Shown here: piece after piece, positions 7,755 to 16,315 of the stretch
How the letters are laid out: every line of letters begins with the position of its first letter
Position numbering within the stretch: the first letter of the stretch is position 1
Assembly (NCBI RefSeq): GCF_000161455.1
Contig: NZ_CM000745.1
Span: forward strand, 2,729,120-2,793,119
Length of the DNA stretch: 64,000 bases
Source: Bacillus pseudomycoides DSM 12442
GTDB taxonomy: Bacteria > Bacillota > Bacilli > Bacillales > Bacillaceae_G
Reading direction: 5' to 3'
Made by a program: the position numbers and the translations under genes
Notes under the pieces: generated by a model
The model's input: only the letters and a program-made list of their open reading frames with translations
Database searches by the model: none
Told to the model about the DNA's origin: nothing

Positions 7755-8486
7755 ATGGAAAGTTCAAAAGTTGTATTATGTATACCTGGTTTATGGAAGA
7801 ATAGAAGTGAACTTATTGAGGCGATTGTAAGAAAAAGTGAGGGATATATGTTTGCTGGGAATTATATGAGTAAACTAGGGAATCCGAGTATTTTTTTTGA
7901 AGTTGATATATATGAACATGACGAGCGAGTAGCAGAAGCGTTTGAAATTGCTGGATACAATTCATTTACTGAGGAAGACCTTGATCTTATTAGAAAACAT
8001 TCTTTAGCACTGTATTTAATTGGGGAAGGAGGTTCCATTGAAAAGATAAGGAAGTTAGTTGATGCTGCAAATGCACTTGTAAAAGCTGGAGGGCTGGGCG
8101 TGAAAGTTGAATCCTCAGGTACTGCAAATACAATTGAAAGTTGGAAGGATATGTATCATACAGATGATGAAGTCCAATTATTCAAAGCTTTTGTAACAGT
8201 AGTCGCAGAAGATGATTTTTACTATACGTGTGGTATGCATTGCTTTGGGCTGCCGGATGTAATTACTTTTAAAGATCAAGTAACCCCGCAATATGCTCAA
8301 GAATTAATGAACGTTTTTTGTCTGTATAATCTGATTGAAAAGCCTAGCTTAACGGACTATTCTACATTCAGCCTAGATGAAGATAACCCTCATTTTATAT
8401 TGCAACATACGGAGTGTAAACATTTTTCAGAAGATGAATTGTTTTATAATCAGTATGGTATTTGGGCGTTAGTAAAAAAAGCGTAG
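7755..8486 (+). CDS. DUF4261 domain protein
   Basis: 243 residues. The N-terminus VVLCIPGLWKNRSELIEAI, the central HSLALYLIGEGGSIEKIRKLVDAANALVKAGGLGVKVESSGTANTIESW and a C-terminal beta-rich half match the DUF4261 outline ('GLW..r.....ai', 'a..l...Gg.gv..e.aG'). Function is unknown. In several Bacillus species it sits among immunity genes. AAGGAGAGGG precedes ATG 7755. Confidence 0.7.
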   Translation: MESSKVVLCIPGLWKNRSELIEAIVRKSEGYMFAGNYMSKLGNPSIFFEVDIYEHDERVAEAFEIAGYNSFTEEDLDLIRKHSLALYLIGEGGSIEKIRKLVDAANALVKAGGLGVKVESSGTANTIESWKDMYHTDDEVQLFKAFVTVVAEDDFYYTCGMHCFGLPDVITFKDQVTPQYAQELMNVFCLYNLIEKPSLTDYSTFSLDEDNPHFILQHTECKHFSEDELFYNQYGIWALVKKA

Positions 8487-8692
8487 TATAAAATTTGTTG
8501 TGATAGGAATAGATGGTGCAGGAAATCCGATTTGTTGTAAATAACTAACTGTAAAAATGATGAGAGTTGATATGGATACTGGTGAATAAGAATGGAGTAC
8601 TTCTAATTTAGGGGCATATTTACCTAGGCATTTACTGAAGAGGTATAAATCCATTTTTGATGATAGATTTGTAGGGGGAAAATTAAGTAAAG
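8487..8692 (+). pseudogene. Remnant of a SUKH/SMI1-KNR4 gene
   Basis: Just after the DUF4261 gene, one frame reads KFVVIGIDGAGNPICCK then stops (about 8490-8543). The segment matches the '..ig.DGaGnpicid' core of SMI1/KNR4 domains. A continuation with VDMDTGE and SNLGAYLPRHLLKRYKSIFDDRF-like codons follows, interrupted by stops. The start and most of the fold are missing. This is a relic of an immunity gene lost by deletion and point mutation. Confidence 0.55.
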
Positions 8693-8707
8693 TAAAGGGG
8701 AATATGC

Positions 8708-9244
8708 GTGTCTATTAAAAATGCAATGCAACAATACTTTAGGTTAAGAATAAAATTAGCGTACGAAGGTTTAGATTTTCTATTAAAAACACCAGTTCTT
8801 GAAGAAGTGAATCCTATTCTTTATGATGGGGAAATAGATGAGGAAGGTTATATTCTATGGAAACCAGTAGAAAAAAATATCGTACACGACTTTATTCATT
8901 TAGAACAAGAAATGGATATTCACTTTCATCAAACGGTTATTACGTACTTTAATTCCTATTGGTTTGCTGAATTAAATGGTTTTTATAAAAATTATTATAT
9001 TGAATTAGAAGCGGTATTGCCGAATATTGAATTGCATTCATTTAAAGAACGGTTAAAGGGCTATAAGGGGAACCATCAAGAGAGATTAAAACATATCCCA
9101 ATAGGTATTGAAGGTAATGGAATGTTAGTTGTGATTGACAATGAAAATGGGAAAGTGAAATTGGAAGATTTTGAGAGAAGTTCATTTGAAACAATTTCAG
9201 AAAATATACAAGAATTGATTTTGAATTTACGTTTGAAGAGGTGA
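8708..9244 (+). CDS. Syd-family (SUKH superfamily) immunity-like protein, copy 1
   Basis: 178 residues from GTG 8708, seven bases after AAAGGGG; the nearby ATG 8704 is out of frame. YILWKPVEKNIVHDFIHLEQEM..HFHQTVITYFNSYWF and the C-terminal HIPIGIEGNGMLVVIDNENGKVKLEDFE..SFETISENIQELI match the SecY-interacting Syd family, which is part of the SUKH fold group. In E. coli Syd binds SecY; in Bacillus immunity arrays the same fold is thought to serve as antitoxin. A paralogue lies at 15147. Confidence 0.75.
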   Translation: MSIKNAMQQYFRLRIKLAYEGLDFLLKTPVLEEVNPILYDGEIDEEGYILWKPVEKNIVHDFIHLEQEMDIHFHQTVITYFNSYWFAELNGFYKNYYIELEAVLPNIELHSFKERLKGYKGNHQERLKHIPIGIEGNGMLVVIDNENGKVKLEDFERSSFETISENIQELILNLRLKR

Positions 9245-9368
9245 TAGTTAGTACAAGTTTAAAGGAACTCATTTCTCGATTAAGCTTCCAATGAATTAGT
9301 AGTGTTTTGTTGGCTTTATATCTGTTAATTGGTGTGTATTGTTATAGAAAGTAAAGGGGCGTATTTAT

Positions 9369-9935
9369 ATGACAATCCGGTTTTGTAAGGAAGCAGTTGC
9401 ATACTTAAAACCAATAGTAAAAGAGGATCTTGAGGAAGAATGCTTTACTTTATCTGAAGAAAATAGTTTTGTCCATACATTTTTTAATGAAGATTTAATG
9501 ATTACCTTTTTAGTTGAGGATCATCAAAACGATTATTTTCAATATGTTCAAAATAAGCATATATCAGAAGAAGGATTGGATGAGGAACAGTTAGTAGAAA
9601 TCGGGATCAATAATCTTTATAAATTAGCAGATGAAAAAGAACTACGGGTTCACACGCTATCGGAAGGGTGTTTTGCTTTAATTCTTGACGGGAATTTCGA
9701 GGCTAGCTTAATTGTTCTAGACGATTTATGGGAGCACTCATTAAAAGAATTCGTATCAAATGGGTATGCAGTTGCGATACCAGCGAGAGATATTCTTGTT
9801 TTTTGTGATTGTAATGCTAGTAACGGGATTGAAAAAATGAGAGGAATAATAGAAAAGGTTTGGGAAGATGGAGATCATTTACTGATTGATAAAATTTTGG
9901 TGAGAAGTGAGGGGAAATGGAGTTATTCAGAGTGA
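9369..9935 (+). CDS. DUF1444-like protein
   Basis: 188 residues. LDEEQLVEIGINNLYKLADE, FALILDGNFEASLIVLDDLWE and GYAVAIPARDILVFCD match the conserved parts of DUF1444 (YtpQ-like) proteins, in particular the 'GNFEASLi..ddlW' and 'vaiPaRD.l.F' motifs. The biochemical role is unknown. The standard family protein is longer, so this looks like a compact array version. A GGGGCGTATTTAT-type weak binding site precedes ATG 9369. Confidence 0.6.
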   Translation: MTIRFCKEAVAYLKPIVKEDLEEECFTLSEENSFVHTFFNEDLMITFLVEDHQNDYFQYVQNKHISEEGLDEEQLVEIGINNLYKLADEKELRVHTLSEGCFALILDGNFEASLIVLDDLWEHSLKEFVSNGYAVAIPARDILVFCDCNASNGIEKMRGIIEKVWEDGDHLLIDKILVRSEGKWSYSE

Positions 9936-9968
9936 AAATGAAGCACATAGGAAAAGGGGAAGAAATTA

Positions 9969-10583
9969 GTGGAAAATTTTATTAAGAAGATAGGGGATAA
10001 AACTTTCATTGCTCAGGCGGAAAAGATCTTCGCAGTGCAGGTAGAAGGGTTATTTCATTTTTTAACTGAAGTAGAAAATGATCGATTAATAGATGGGTTT
10101 TCTATACAAGTTGGTTGGTCGATTTATTTTCTTGATAAAAGGGAAGATGGATTTCATATTACTGTACATGATTATACGAAGAATCCATTTGAAGATATGA
10201 CAGATGATTTGACGATTTCATTATGGATACTATTAACACAAGTGAGTTTTTTAAAACCATTAACAATTGAAGGGGAATTGCTGCGATTTTGTGATAAAAT
10301 TGTCGCTGCCAAAGATGTATTAAAGTTAGATGATATTTACTTAGAAAGAACAACAGATTGTGAAAAAGGTGACTCCGGTTGGTATATAGGTCCTATTAAT
10401 GATGAGGATGATACAGAAGAGTACGAAGCGTTTTATGCATATGAATTACTAAAATTGAAGCCTTCACTTATTCAAGTATTAACATTACCTTCTGCATTTC
10501 TTGTAATCTTTGAAAAAGATGTAGTGAAAGCAGTGGTAGATGAAAATAATGTGAACATTTTGGATAGGATTAACGATAAATAA
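9969..10583 (+). CDS. DUF2185/Imm33-type immunity-like protein
   Basis: 204 residues starting at GTG 9969 behind AAAAGGGGA. The N-terminal 110 residues are a beta-rich domain I cannot name. The C-terminal third, CEKGDSGWYIGPINDEDDTEEYEAFYAYELLKLKPSLIQVLTLPSAFLVIF, has the 'DSGW.. ... LL...P.i...l.lP.G' outline of DUF2185 (Imm33). The gene is 33 bases after the DUF1444 gene and probably shares its transcript. Confidence 0.55.
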   Translation: MENFIKKIGDKTFIAQAEKIFAVQVEGLFHFLTEVENDRLIDGFSIQVGWSIYFLDKREDGFHITVHDYTKNPFEDMTDDLTISLWILLTQVSFLKPLTIEGELLRFCDKIVAAKDVLKLDDIYLERTTDCEKGDSGWYIGPINDEDDTEEYEAFYAYELLKLKPSLIQVLTLPSAFLVIFEKDVVKAVVDENNVNILDRINDK

Positions 10584-10704
10584 TCTGGTATAGAAAAAAG
10601 ACCTAGCCATTTGTTAATGTTAGTATCTCAATAAAGTGTAAAAATCGAATCGTGTAGGATGAGCCTTATTACATATTGAAGCAATTACTTAGGGAGGAAC
10701 ATTT

Positions 10705-11085
10705 GTGGCTTATAAAGATAGTTTATTTCATGTTGTTAAGGATAAAATTATATTAACTATGTTTATTTTACTTACTGTTTTCCATATGATAAATTTTGCA
10801 TTTTTCTTCTTTTTTGCAGTTACGGTAGCTTTGTTTTGGGACGATCCGAATGCTGATATGAGTACAGAATATGCGCCAATAGTTATGCCGTATTTATATC
10901 CAGTTCTCATCGGTGGGATATGTATATTTTTAGCTTTTGTCAGCTGTTATTTCTATCAGAAGTACGCACCAAATTCTAAGTGGAAAAAGGTAGCTGTGGA
11001 AGTGCTTTTTCTGATTGTTGCATTTGTCATTCCAAGATTTTTTGGTGCATTTAAAATTCCTTTATTGGACATGCTTTCAAGATAA
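10705..11085 (+). CDS. Small membrane protein
   Basis: 126 residues from GTG 10705 with AGGGAGGAAC upstream. Three hydrophobic segments, roughly residues 15-45 (including six consecutive Phe), 62-88 and 98-116, are separated by a short acidic loop (DDPNADMSTEY). Family not recognised. A membrane-embedded immunity protein against pore-forming or lipid-targeting toxins would fit the setting, but that is inference only. Confidence 0.65.
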   Translation: MAYKDSLFHVVKDKIILTMFILLTVFHMINFAFFFFFAVTVALFWDDPNADMSTEYAPIVMPYLYPVLIGGICIFLAFVSCYFYQKYAPNSKWKKVAVEVLFLIVAFVIPRFFGAFKIPLLDMLSR

Positions 11086-11106
11086 AGAGTTTACTATTGA
11101 GTATTC

Positions 11107-11158
11107 AAGAAACAAAAAGTCTCAGTAAATCGAAATTTACTGGGGCTTTTTGTTTATC
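11107..11158 (+). terminator. Rho-independent terminator
   Basis: Long near-perfect inverted repeat AACAAAAAGTCTCAGTAAAT ... ATTTACTGGGGCTTTTTGTT with T tracts on both strands. It ends the first half of the immunity array before the acylase gene. Confidence 0.85.
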
Positions 11159-11309
11159 GTTATCTTTTGAGTGAGACAGTTCACGATAAGAATGTAAAAA
11201 ATAAATAGTATTCTACATATCAAAGATGGATGGTACATGACAACTCTCTTCAATCTGAAAGGTTTCTCTCCTAATATGAGCGAATAGATTGAAAAAGGAG
11301 GGAGTTTGT

Positions 11310-13697
11310 ATGGAAGTTGTTGTGAAACAGCGGAAGAAAAGAGGTAAGGGGAAAAAAAATTTCATTTGGTTTGGTAGTATTCTTCTTTTTTTACTTGTTA
11401 CCGCGGCAGTTTTTGTAAATGCATTCGTGATGAAGTCAATGCCAAAGGTAGAAGGGACGGTTCATGTCAGTGGATTGCAAAAATCGGTTCAAGTAATACG
11501 AGATGAAAGAGGGGTACCTCATATTAAAGCTGAGAATGAGCATGATTTATATTTTTCACAAGGATATGTTCAGGCGCAAGATCGGTTGTTTCAAATGGAC
11601 TTAAGTAGAAGACAAGCATCTGGAACATTAGGCGAAGTGGTTGGGAAGGCAGCGCTAGATAAAGATAAATTGTTCCGAACCCTTGGGCTAAGGCGAGCAG
11701 CAGAAGCATCAGTAAGCCAATATACTGGCGAAGCAAAAGATGCATTGGAGTCGTTTGCTGATGGAGTAAATGCATTTATAAAGGAAGCAAAAAAGGACGG
11801 GAAACTACCAGTAGAGTTTCATTTACTAGGATACGAGCCTGCTGAATGGACTCCGGTTGATTCTTTAACGATTGGCAAGTATATGGCTTTTGACTTAGGT
11901 GGTCATTGGCATGGACAAGCATTTCGATTTTGGGCACTTCAACATCTTTCGAAAGAGCAGGCCTATGAATTATTTCCAACTTATCCAACGGATGCTCCTA
12001 GACTATTAGCGCTGTTAAATAATCTGGATGTGAATGTGGCCAGTGGTTTTGCAAAAGCAATTATTCCACCAGAATCTAACGGGAGCAATAATTGGGTTGT
12101 AAGTGGAGAAAAAAGTGCATCAGGAATGCCTATATTAGCAGATGATCCCCATCTTTCTTTGGCGACACCATCGATATGGTATCAAACACATTTGGAGATG
12201 AAAGACATAAATGTGAGCGGAGTTATTTTTGCAGGGGTTCCAGGTGTTATGTTAGGGCATAACAAACAAATTGCTTGGGGTGTCACGAATACAGGTCCGG
12301 ACGTACAAGATTTATATATAGAAAAAAGAAACCCGGATAATCCCAATGAGTTTTTGTATAACGATAAATGGGAAAAAGCTACGATTGTGAATGAACCTAT
12401 AAAAGTGAAAGGTGAAAAAACAATTCCTTACGAAGTGACGATTACTAGACACGGTCCAGTCATTTCAGAATTTGCTTATAAAAATAAAGATGAGGCTGTT
12501 TTTGCGCTTAGATGGACGGCATTGGAACCTTCAGCGGAATTAAAGGCCGTATTAAATATGAACAAAGCAACAAATTGGACTGAATTTGAATCAGCGCTGG
12601 AAGATTTTCATACTCCTACTCAAAATTTCTTATTTGCATCAACAGATGGCACAATTGCTTATAAAGCAAACGGAAACATACCGATACGTAAAAAGGGAGA
12701 TGGAATTTTACCTGTTCCTGGATGGACAGATGAATATGAATGGGAAGGCTACATTCCCTTTGATAAACTTCCAAAGGTGATAAACCCAGAACAAGGCTTT
12801 ATATCAACAGCCAATAATAAAATAATAAATGATGATTATCCGTATCATATTAGTCATATTTGGGCGCAGCCGTATCGTCAAATGCGTATTCAAGAATTTT
12901 TACAGGAAAAGGATAAATTGACTACGAAGGATTTACAAACTTTGCAAATGGATCAAAAGAACCTTCAGGCAAGAGAGTTTGTTCCAGTGTTTGTGAAAGA
13001 ACTGAATAAAGTAAACGTATCAGACGTGGAGAAACAAGGGTTAAAAGAGCTGACAAATTGGGATTTTTACGATAATAAAGAGAAAGCTGCCCCGTTAATC
13101 TTTCATTTATGGATGAAAGAAATATCCAATACTTTATTTTCAAAGGAAATACCAAAGGGTATAATGGGTTTATTTGAAGGTAAGCAACAAGTTGTGGAAC
13201 AATTGATACGGAAGCAGATGAATGGGGAAAACAGTGTATGGTTTTCTAAACATGGAGGCTTCAAAGAAGTTTTACATACATCGTATTCAAAGGTAATGAA
13301 AAAGCTTGAAAAACAATATGGATCAGACGTAACGAAATGGAAGTGGGGAGAATACCATAAGCTTTCTTTTACGCATCCTATGTCCCAATCCTCTCAGTTA
13401 CTTGGTTTTTTTTTCAATCGTGAAAAGGCTGTGCCAGTTGGGGGAAGTAATATTACAGTTCAAGCAGCAAGTTATGGAGATGATGGGATTGTGAATCACG
13501 GAGCATCTTGGCGATTTGTAATAGATACAAAGGATATGTCAAATGGTTATCATATTGTAGGACCAGGACAATCAGGACATTTTAAAAGTGACTGGTATCA
13601 TGATCAAATAGAAGATTGGGTAAATGGAAACTATCATGCTACTACGCTTCGTACAGATCGAATTGACGGTAAAATATTAACTCTAAAACCACAATAA
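11310..13697 (+). CDS. Penicillin acylase family protein (Ntn hydrolase)
   Basis: 795 residues from ATG 11310 (AAAGGAGGGAG at 11294-11304). A basic N-terminus (KQRKKRGKGKKN) precedes one hydrophobic segment, about residues 20-42, giving a membrane anchor or signal. The precursor splits into alpha and beta chains before the nucleophile: NGSNNW places the catalytic Ser at about residue 259. GHNKQIAWGVTNTGPDVQDLY and FISTANNKI are also typical of the family, which hydrolyses amide bonds of beta-lactams or acyl-homoserine lactones. The true substrate cannot be read from sequence. It stands alone, between a terminator and a bcr1 repeat. Confidence 0.9.
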   Translation: MEVVVKQRKKRGKGKKNFIWFGSILLFLLVTAAVFVNAFVMKSMPKVEGTVHVSGLQKSVQVIRDERGVPHIKAENEHDLYFSQGYVQAQDRLFQMDLSRRQASGTLGEVVGKAALDKDKLFRTLGLRRAAEASVSQYTGEAKDALESFADGVNAFIKEAKKDGKLPVEFHLLGYEPAEWTPVDSLTIGKYMAFDLGGHWHGQAFRFWALQHLSKEQAYELFPTYPTDAPRLLALLNNLDVNVASGFAKAIIPPESNGSNNWVVSGEKSASGMPILADDPHLSLATPSIWYQTHLEMKDINVSGVIFAGVPGVMLGHNKQIAWGVTNTGPDVQDLYIEKRNPDNPNEFLYNDKWEKATIVNEPIKVKGEKTIPYEVTITRHGPVISEFAYKNKDEAVFALRWTALEPSAELKAVLNMNKATNWTEFESALEDFHTPTQNFLFASTDGTIAYKANGNIPIRKKGDGILPVPGWTDEYEWEGYIPFDKLPKVINPEQGFISTANNKIINDDYPYHISHIWAQPYRQMRIQEFLQEKDKLTTKDLQTLQMDQKNLQAREFVPVFVKELNKVNVSDVEKQGLKELTNWDFYDNKEKAAPLIFHLWMKEISNTLFSKEIPKGIMGLFEGKQQVVEQLIRKQMNGENSVWFSKHGGFKEVLHTSYSKVMKKLEKQYGSDVTKWKWGEYHKLSFTHPMSQSSQLLGFFFNREKAVPVGGSNITVQAASYGDDGIVNHGASWRFVIDTKDMSNGYHIVGPGQSGHFKSDWYHDQIEDWVNGNYHATTLRTDRIDGKILTLKPQ

Positions 13698-13699
13698 GA

Positions 13700-13845
13700 T
13701 TTATCCCGGATTAACGGGAAAGAAGACCCCACCTAAAGCTTCAGAGAGGAATGAGGAAGATAGGTGAGGGATAACTGCCCGTAAAAGCCTGATTGGTTCA
13801 TCTAACCAACAGTGGGGGATGAAGAAAAAACTCACTGATGAAAGT
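13700..13845 (+). repeat. bcr1-type repeat, plus orientation
   Basis: Starts TTATCCCGGATTAACGGG, contains CCGTAAAAGCCTGATTGG, and ends with an AGTGGGGG ... CTCACTG hairpin. The copy at 55060-55206 has the same layout on the other strand. These are hallmarks of the roughly 150-bp bcr1 elements scattered in B. cereus group chromosomes. The copy here is diverged and lies just after the acylase gene. Confidence 0.75.
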
Positions 13846-13857
13846 TGTACTTTATAG

Positions 13858-13884
13858 GACTCTTACGTTTGTAAGAGTCTTTTT
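13858..13884 (+). terminator. Rho-independent terminator
   Basis: GACTCTTAC / GTAAGAGTC perfect stem with a 4-base loop and TTTTT. It lies beyond the bcr1 element and probably ends the acylase transcript, so the repeat would be transcribed. Confidence 0.85.
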
Positions 13885-13993
13885 CGTATCATAAATAGCT
13901 TTCTTATAAAACGACAGTGTACCATAATTAAATTATGGAATGTTATAATTTGGGAAGAGAGTTTCATAGTTATACATATATAGAGGTGAGTAC

Positions 13994-14437
13994 ATGAGCA
14001 ATTGTTATTTTGAATTTGTAATACATAAAGAGTCTTGTTTTCATAGACTAAGAGAATTTTTTTACAATCTTAAAGAAGAGAAAGAAAAAGAGATGATAGA
14101 TTGTAGTGATTCTATGTGGTTAGATTATTTTGAAGAAGATACATTAAAACAGTTTTGGTGGCCGACGGAAGAAGAATTACATCATTACCAGATTTTATGG
14201 AAACAAACCCCTGTAGAAAAACGCTTAACAGATCCTAAACTGAGAACTCCATGGGACTTTGAATCTATGATTGATGCATTTGCTTCTGGGGAATATGAAC
14301 TAGTCTCATGTGAAAAGGCAACAAACAATATTGGAAGAATTGATTTTTATCCTTATGGATGGCCATACGGCGGGAGCGATGTGTTTAGAGCTTTAATTGA
14401 GTATAGTGGTTTCAAAATTATTGATGAGAGTGTATAG
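13994..14437 (+). CDS. Hypothetical protein in the immunity array
   Basis: 147 residues, acidic and rich in aromatics: WLDYFEEDTLKQFWWPTEEELHHY, TPWDFESMIDAFASGEYELVSCE and a C-terminal RIDFYPYGWPYGGSDVFRALIEYSGF. AGAGGTGAG precedes ATG 13994. I do not recognise a named family. Size, acidity and neighbours fit an immunity protein. Confidence 0.6.
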   Translation: MSNCYFEFVIHKESCFHRLREFFYNLKEEKEKEMIDCSDSMWLDYFEEDTLKQFWWPTEEELHHYQILWKQTPVEKRLTDPKLRTPWDFESMIDAFASGEYELVSCEKATNNIGRIDFYPYGWPYGGSDVFRALIEYSGFKIIDESV

Positions 14438-14650
14438 AATTTACCATAGTTAAAGGTATAGTGATAGATTTTCTTATTGTAACTATGCATTTAGTTTTGA
14501 AAAATCAAATAAACACGGAAATACGTATAAAATTGTAGATAGTTTTCATTTAGTTATATAAGGTTGAAAGAATCCAAGTTACATAACAATCAATGAAATA
14601 TATGGAATAGAATAAATCATAAAAAGAAACTGCAGAAGGGATGAGAAAAT

Positions 14651-14998
14651 ATGTCTAATTACTTAAAGTCGGAATTTATCGAAAATGCAGGTGGCTGTAT
14701 CGTATCGAAAAATATTTTAGATGGAAATGGAAAATTAAAATGGTTGGTTAGAGATGAATCTGTGACTAGCGTTGATAATGGCTGGAGGTTTTTTTCGGAT
14801 ATTGATGATGATGATTATGTAAACGTTCCGAATAACTTAGTAGTATGTGATTTTAATACAGTAGCCCAAATTGAACCTGCTATTCTAGCGGTTTATTCCT
14901 TTCCGGTTGGAAGTGATCTACAATTAGTTGTAGAGAATGGAAAATATTATTTTATTGATAATATAACAGAAGAAGTTATCGAGTTTTTGTACCATTAA
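14651..14998 (+). CDS. DUF2185 (Imm33-type) protein
   Basis: 115 residues. GGCIVSKNILDGNGKLKWLVRDESVTSVDNGWRFFSDIDDDDYVNVPNNLVVCDFNTVAQIEPAI follows the DUF2185 outline closely ('G..lvS..I......W..Re.....DsGWrFfsg.Dde.y'). Other members are annotated as immunity protein Imm33. AGAAGGGATG stands before ATG 14651. The gene is isolated by about 200 bases of featureless DNA upstream and is the second DUF2185-type gene in the array (see 9969). Confidence 0.8.
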   Translation: MSNYLKSEFIENAGGCIVSKNILDGNGKLKWLVRDESVTSVDNGWRFFSDIDDDDYVNVPNNLVVCDFNTVAQIEPAILAVYSFPVGSDLQLVVENGKYYFIDNITEEVIEFLYH

Positions 14999-15013
14999 AA
15001 TAACATACTCTAA

Positions 15014-15127
15014 AGAGGAATAATAACTTGTAGCCAGATAGATTCTGTACAAAGAGAAAATGTATATTATGCTACACGAAGTTGTACTGAATTTATTAGT
15101 GAATTGTATGAAGTAGGGAATAGATAA
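15014..15127 (+). pseudogene. C-terminal fragment of a SUKH/SMI1-KNR4 gene
   Basis: An open frame without a start reads ...ITCSQIDSVQRENVYYATRSCTEFISELYEVGNR and stops at 15127. A 'SfteFi..LYe' helix is the usual C-terminus of SMI1/KNR4 domains. It is preceded by stops and has no ribosome binding site, so it looks like the surviving tail of a deleted immunity gene. Confidence 0.45.
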
Positions 15128-15146
15128 TGGTTTGGGAGAAGTGAAA

Positions 15147-15665
15147 ATGAAAAGAGAAATGGAGCAGTATTTTCATAAATTATTTAAGGAATGGAAAAAC
15201 TATAATCATTCATTACCAAAATCCGTATGGATAGAAGAAGCAGATTCTTTTATATATGTAGGGGAACCAGATGCAGAGGAATATATTTTTTGGAAGCCTA
15301 TAGAAAAAGATTTATTTCATGACTTTTCTGATATAGAAAAGAAATTAGCAGTACAATTACATCATTCGATTAAAGAATATTATAATTCCTACTGGTTTTT
15401 AGATTTAGCAGGTAGTTATTTAGAGTATAACATAGAGCTAAATCCTGTTATACCAGGAATTGAACTTCGAGATTTTTATACCTTTTTACAAGATTATAAA
15501 AAAGCGCACCATAATGAGTTGAAAAATATTCCTATAGGTATGGAATGTAACGGGCTTTTGGTAGTTGTAGATAATGAAAATGGCCAAGTGAAGATAGAAG
15601 ATTATGAAAAGGGGACTTTTGAAGTTATTAGTAATAGTTTAGCAGAACTCATTTCAATGCTCTAA
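15147..15665 (+). CDS. Syd-family (SUKH superfamily) immunity-like protein, copy 2
   Basis: 172 residues from ATG 15147 (GGGAGA upstream; in-frame TTG 15132 is less likely). It shares with the 8708 copy the blocks EEYIFWKPIEKDLFHDFSDIEKKL, YYNSYWF, and KNIPIGMECNGLLVVVDNENGQVKIEDYEKGTFEVISNSLAELI. The two are diverged paralogues about 6 kb apart, consistent with duplication or separate acquisition of toxin specificities. The likely role is cytosolic toxin neutralisation. Confidence 0.75.
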   Translation: MKREMEQYFHKLFKEWKNYNHSLPKSVWIEEADSFIYVGEPDAEEYIFWKPIEKDLFHDFSDIEKKLAVQLHHSIKEYYNSYWFLDLAGSYLEYNIELNPVIPGIELRDFYTFLQDYKKAHHNELKNIPIGMECNGLLVVVDNENGQVKIEDYEKGTFEVISNSLAELISML

Positions 15666-15719
15666 TGAAAGTATATAATATAGGGTTCAATTTGAAATAT
15701 AAGTTAAGAGGTAAAGGAT

Positions 15720-16244
15720 ATGAGCAAATCAGTATTTGAAAAAATAGAATTAGTCAAAAATATTTTAGGTGATGATCCATTCTGTTTGATTATTGGTGAA
15801 ATTGTGGAAGAAGAAAACCCAATAGATGAAAAATTAGAAGATCATATTTTAAAAGATTATTATTTTATTGCAGGAAAATACAAAATATTGAATGGTGGAG
15901 TAATTACTATATACGGCCATCAAAGACTTAAAAGTATTCAGTTTTATGTGGAAGATATGCTAGATGGTGCTGATAAATGGATTTGTATAGGAACGGTAGA
16001 AAATTATCCATTATTTATTAATAAAATTGATGGAGAAGTATCTTGTTTGTTTGGAAATTTAATTGATCAAAATTTTGTTATTGAATCATACGGTGATTTT
16101 AGCAGTTTTTTAGAAAATTATTTTTTAGGGAGCAAATATATTGATATCGGCCTGTCTTTTGTTGAAGCGGGTGGAATAAGGAATCCCATTGGAAGTAAAG
16201 AGGATGAGTGGTATAAACTGTTAGAATTGAATAGATTAGTTTAA
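15720..16244 (+). CDS. Immunity-like protein, possibly SUKH fold
   Basis: 174 residues with AGAGGTAAAGG before ATG 15720. Features include KDYYFIAGKYKILNGGVITIYG, then DKWICIGTVENYPLFINKIDGEVSCLFG, then SYGDFSSFLENYFLGSKYIDI and a terminal DEWYKLLELN. The order of a GG-containing helix end, a beta core with W.cIG, and an SFLE helix suggests SUKH, but the motif match is weak. The neighbours on both sides are SUKH-superfamily genes. Confidence 0.5.
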   Translation: MSKSVFEKIELVKNILGDDPFCLIIGEIVEEENPIDEKLEDHILKDYYFIAGKYKILNGGVITIYGHQRLKSIQFYVEDMLDGADKWICIGTVENYPLFINKIDGEVSCLFGNLIDQNFVIESYGDFSSFLENYFLGSKYIDIGLSFVEAGGIRNPIGSKEDEWYKLLELNRLV

Positions 16245-16315
16245 ATGTATTACTTTGAATTTGGTGGTGAAAACTTTTTTACTTTAGAGAAGTAGAAATG
16301 AAAGGGGACGGCTAT

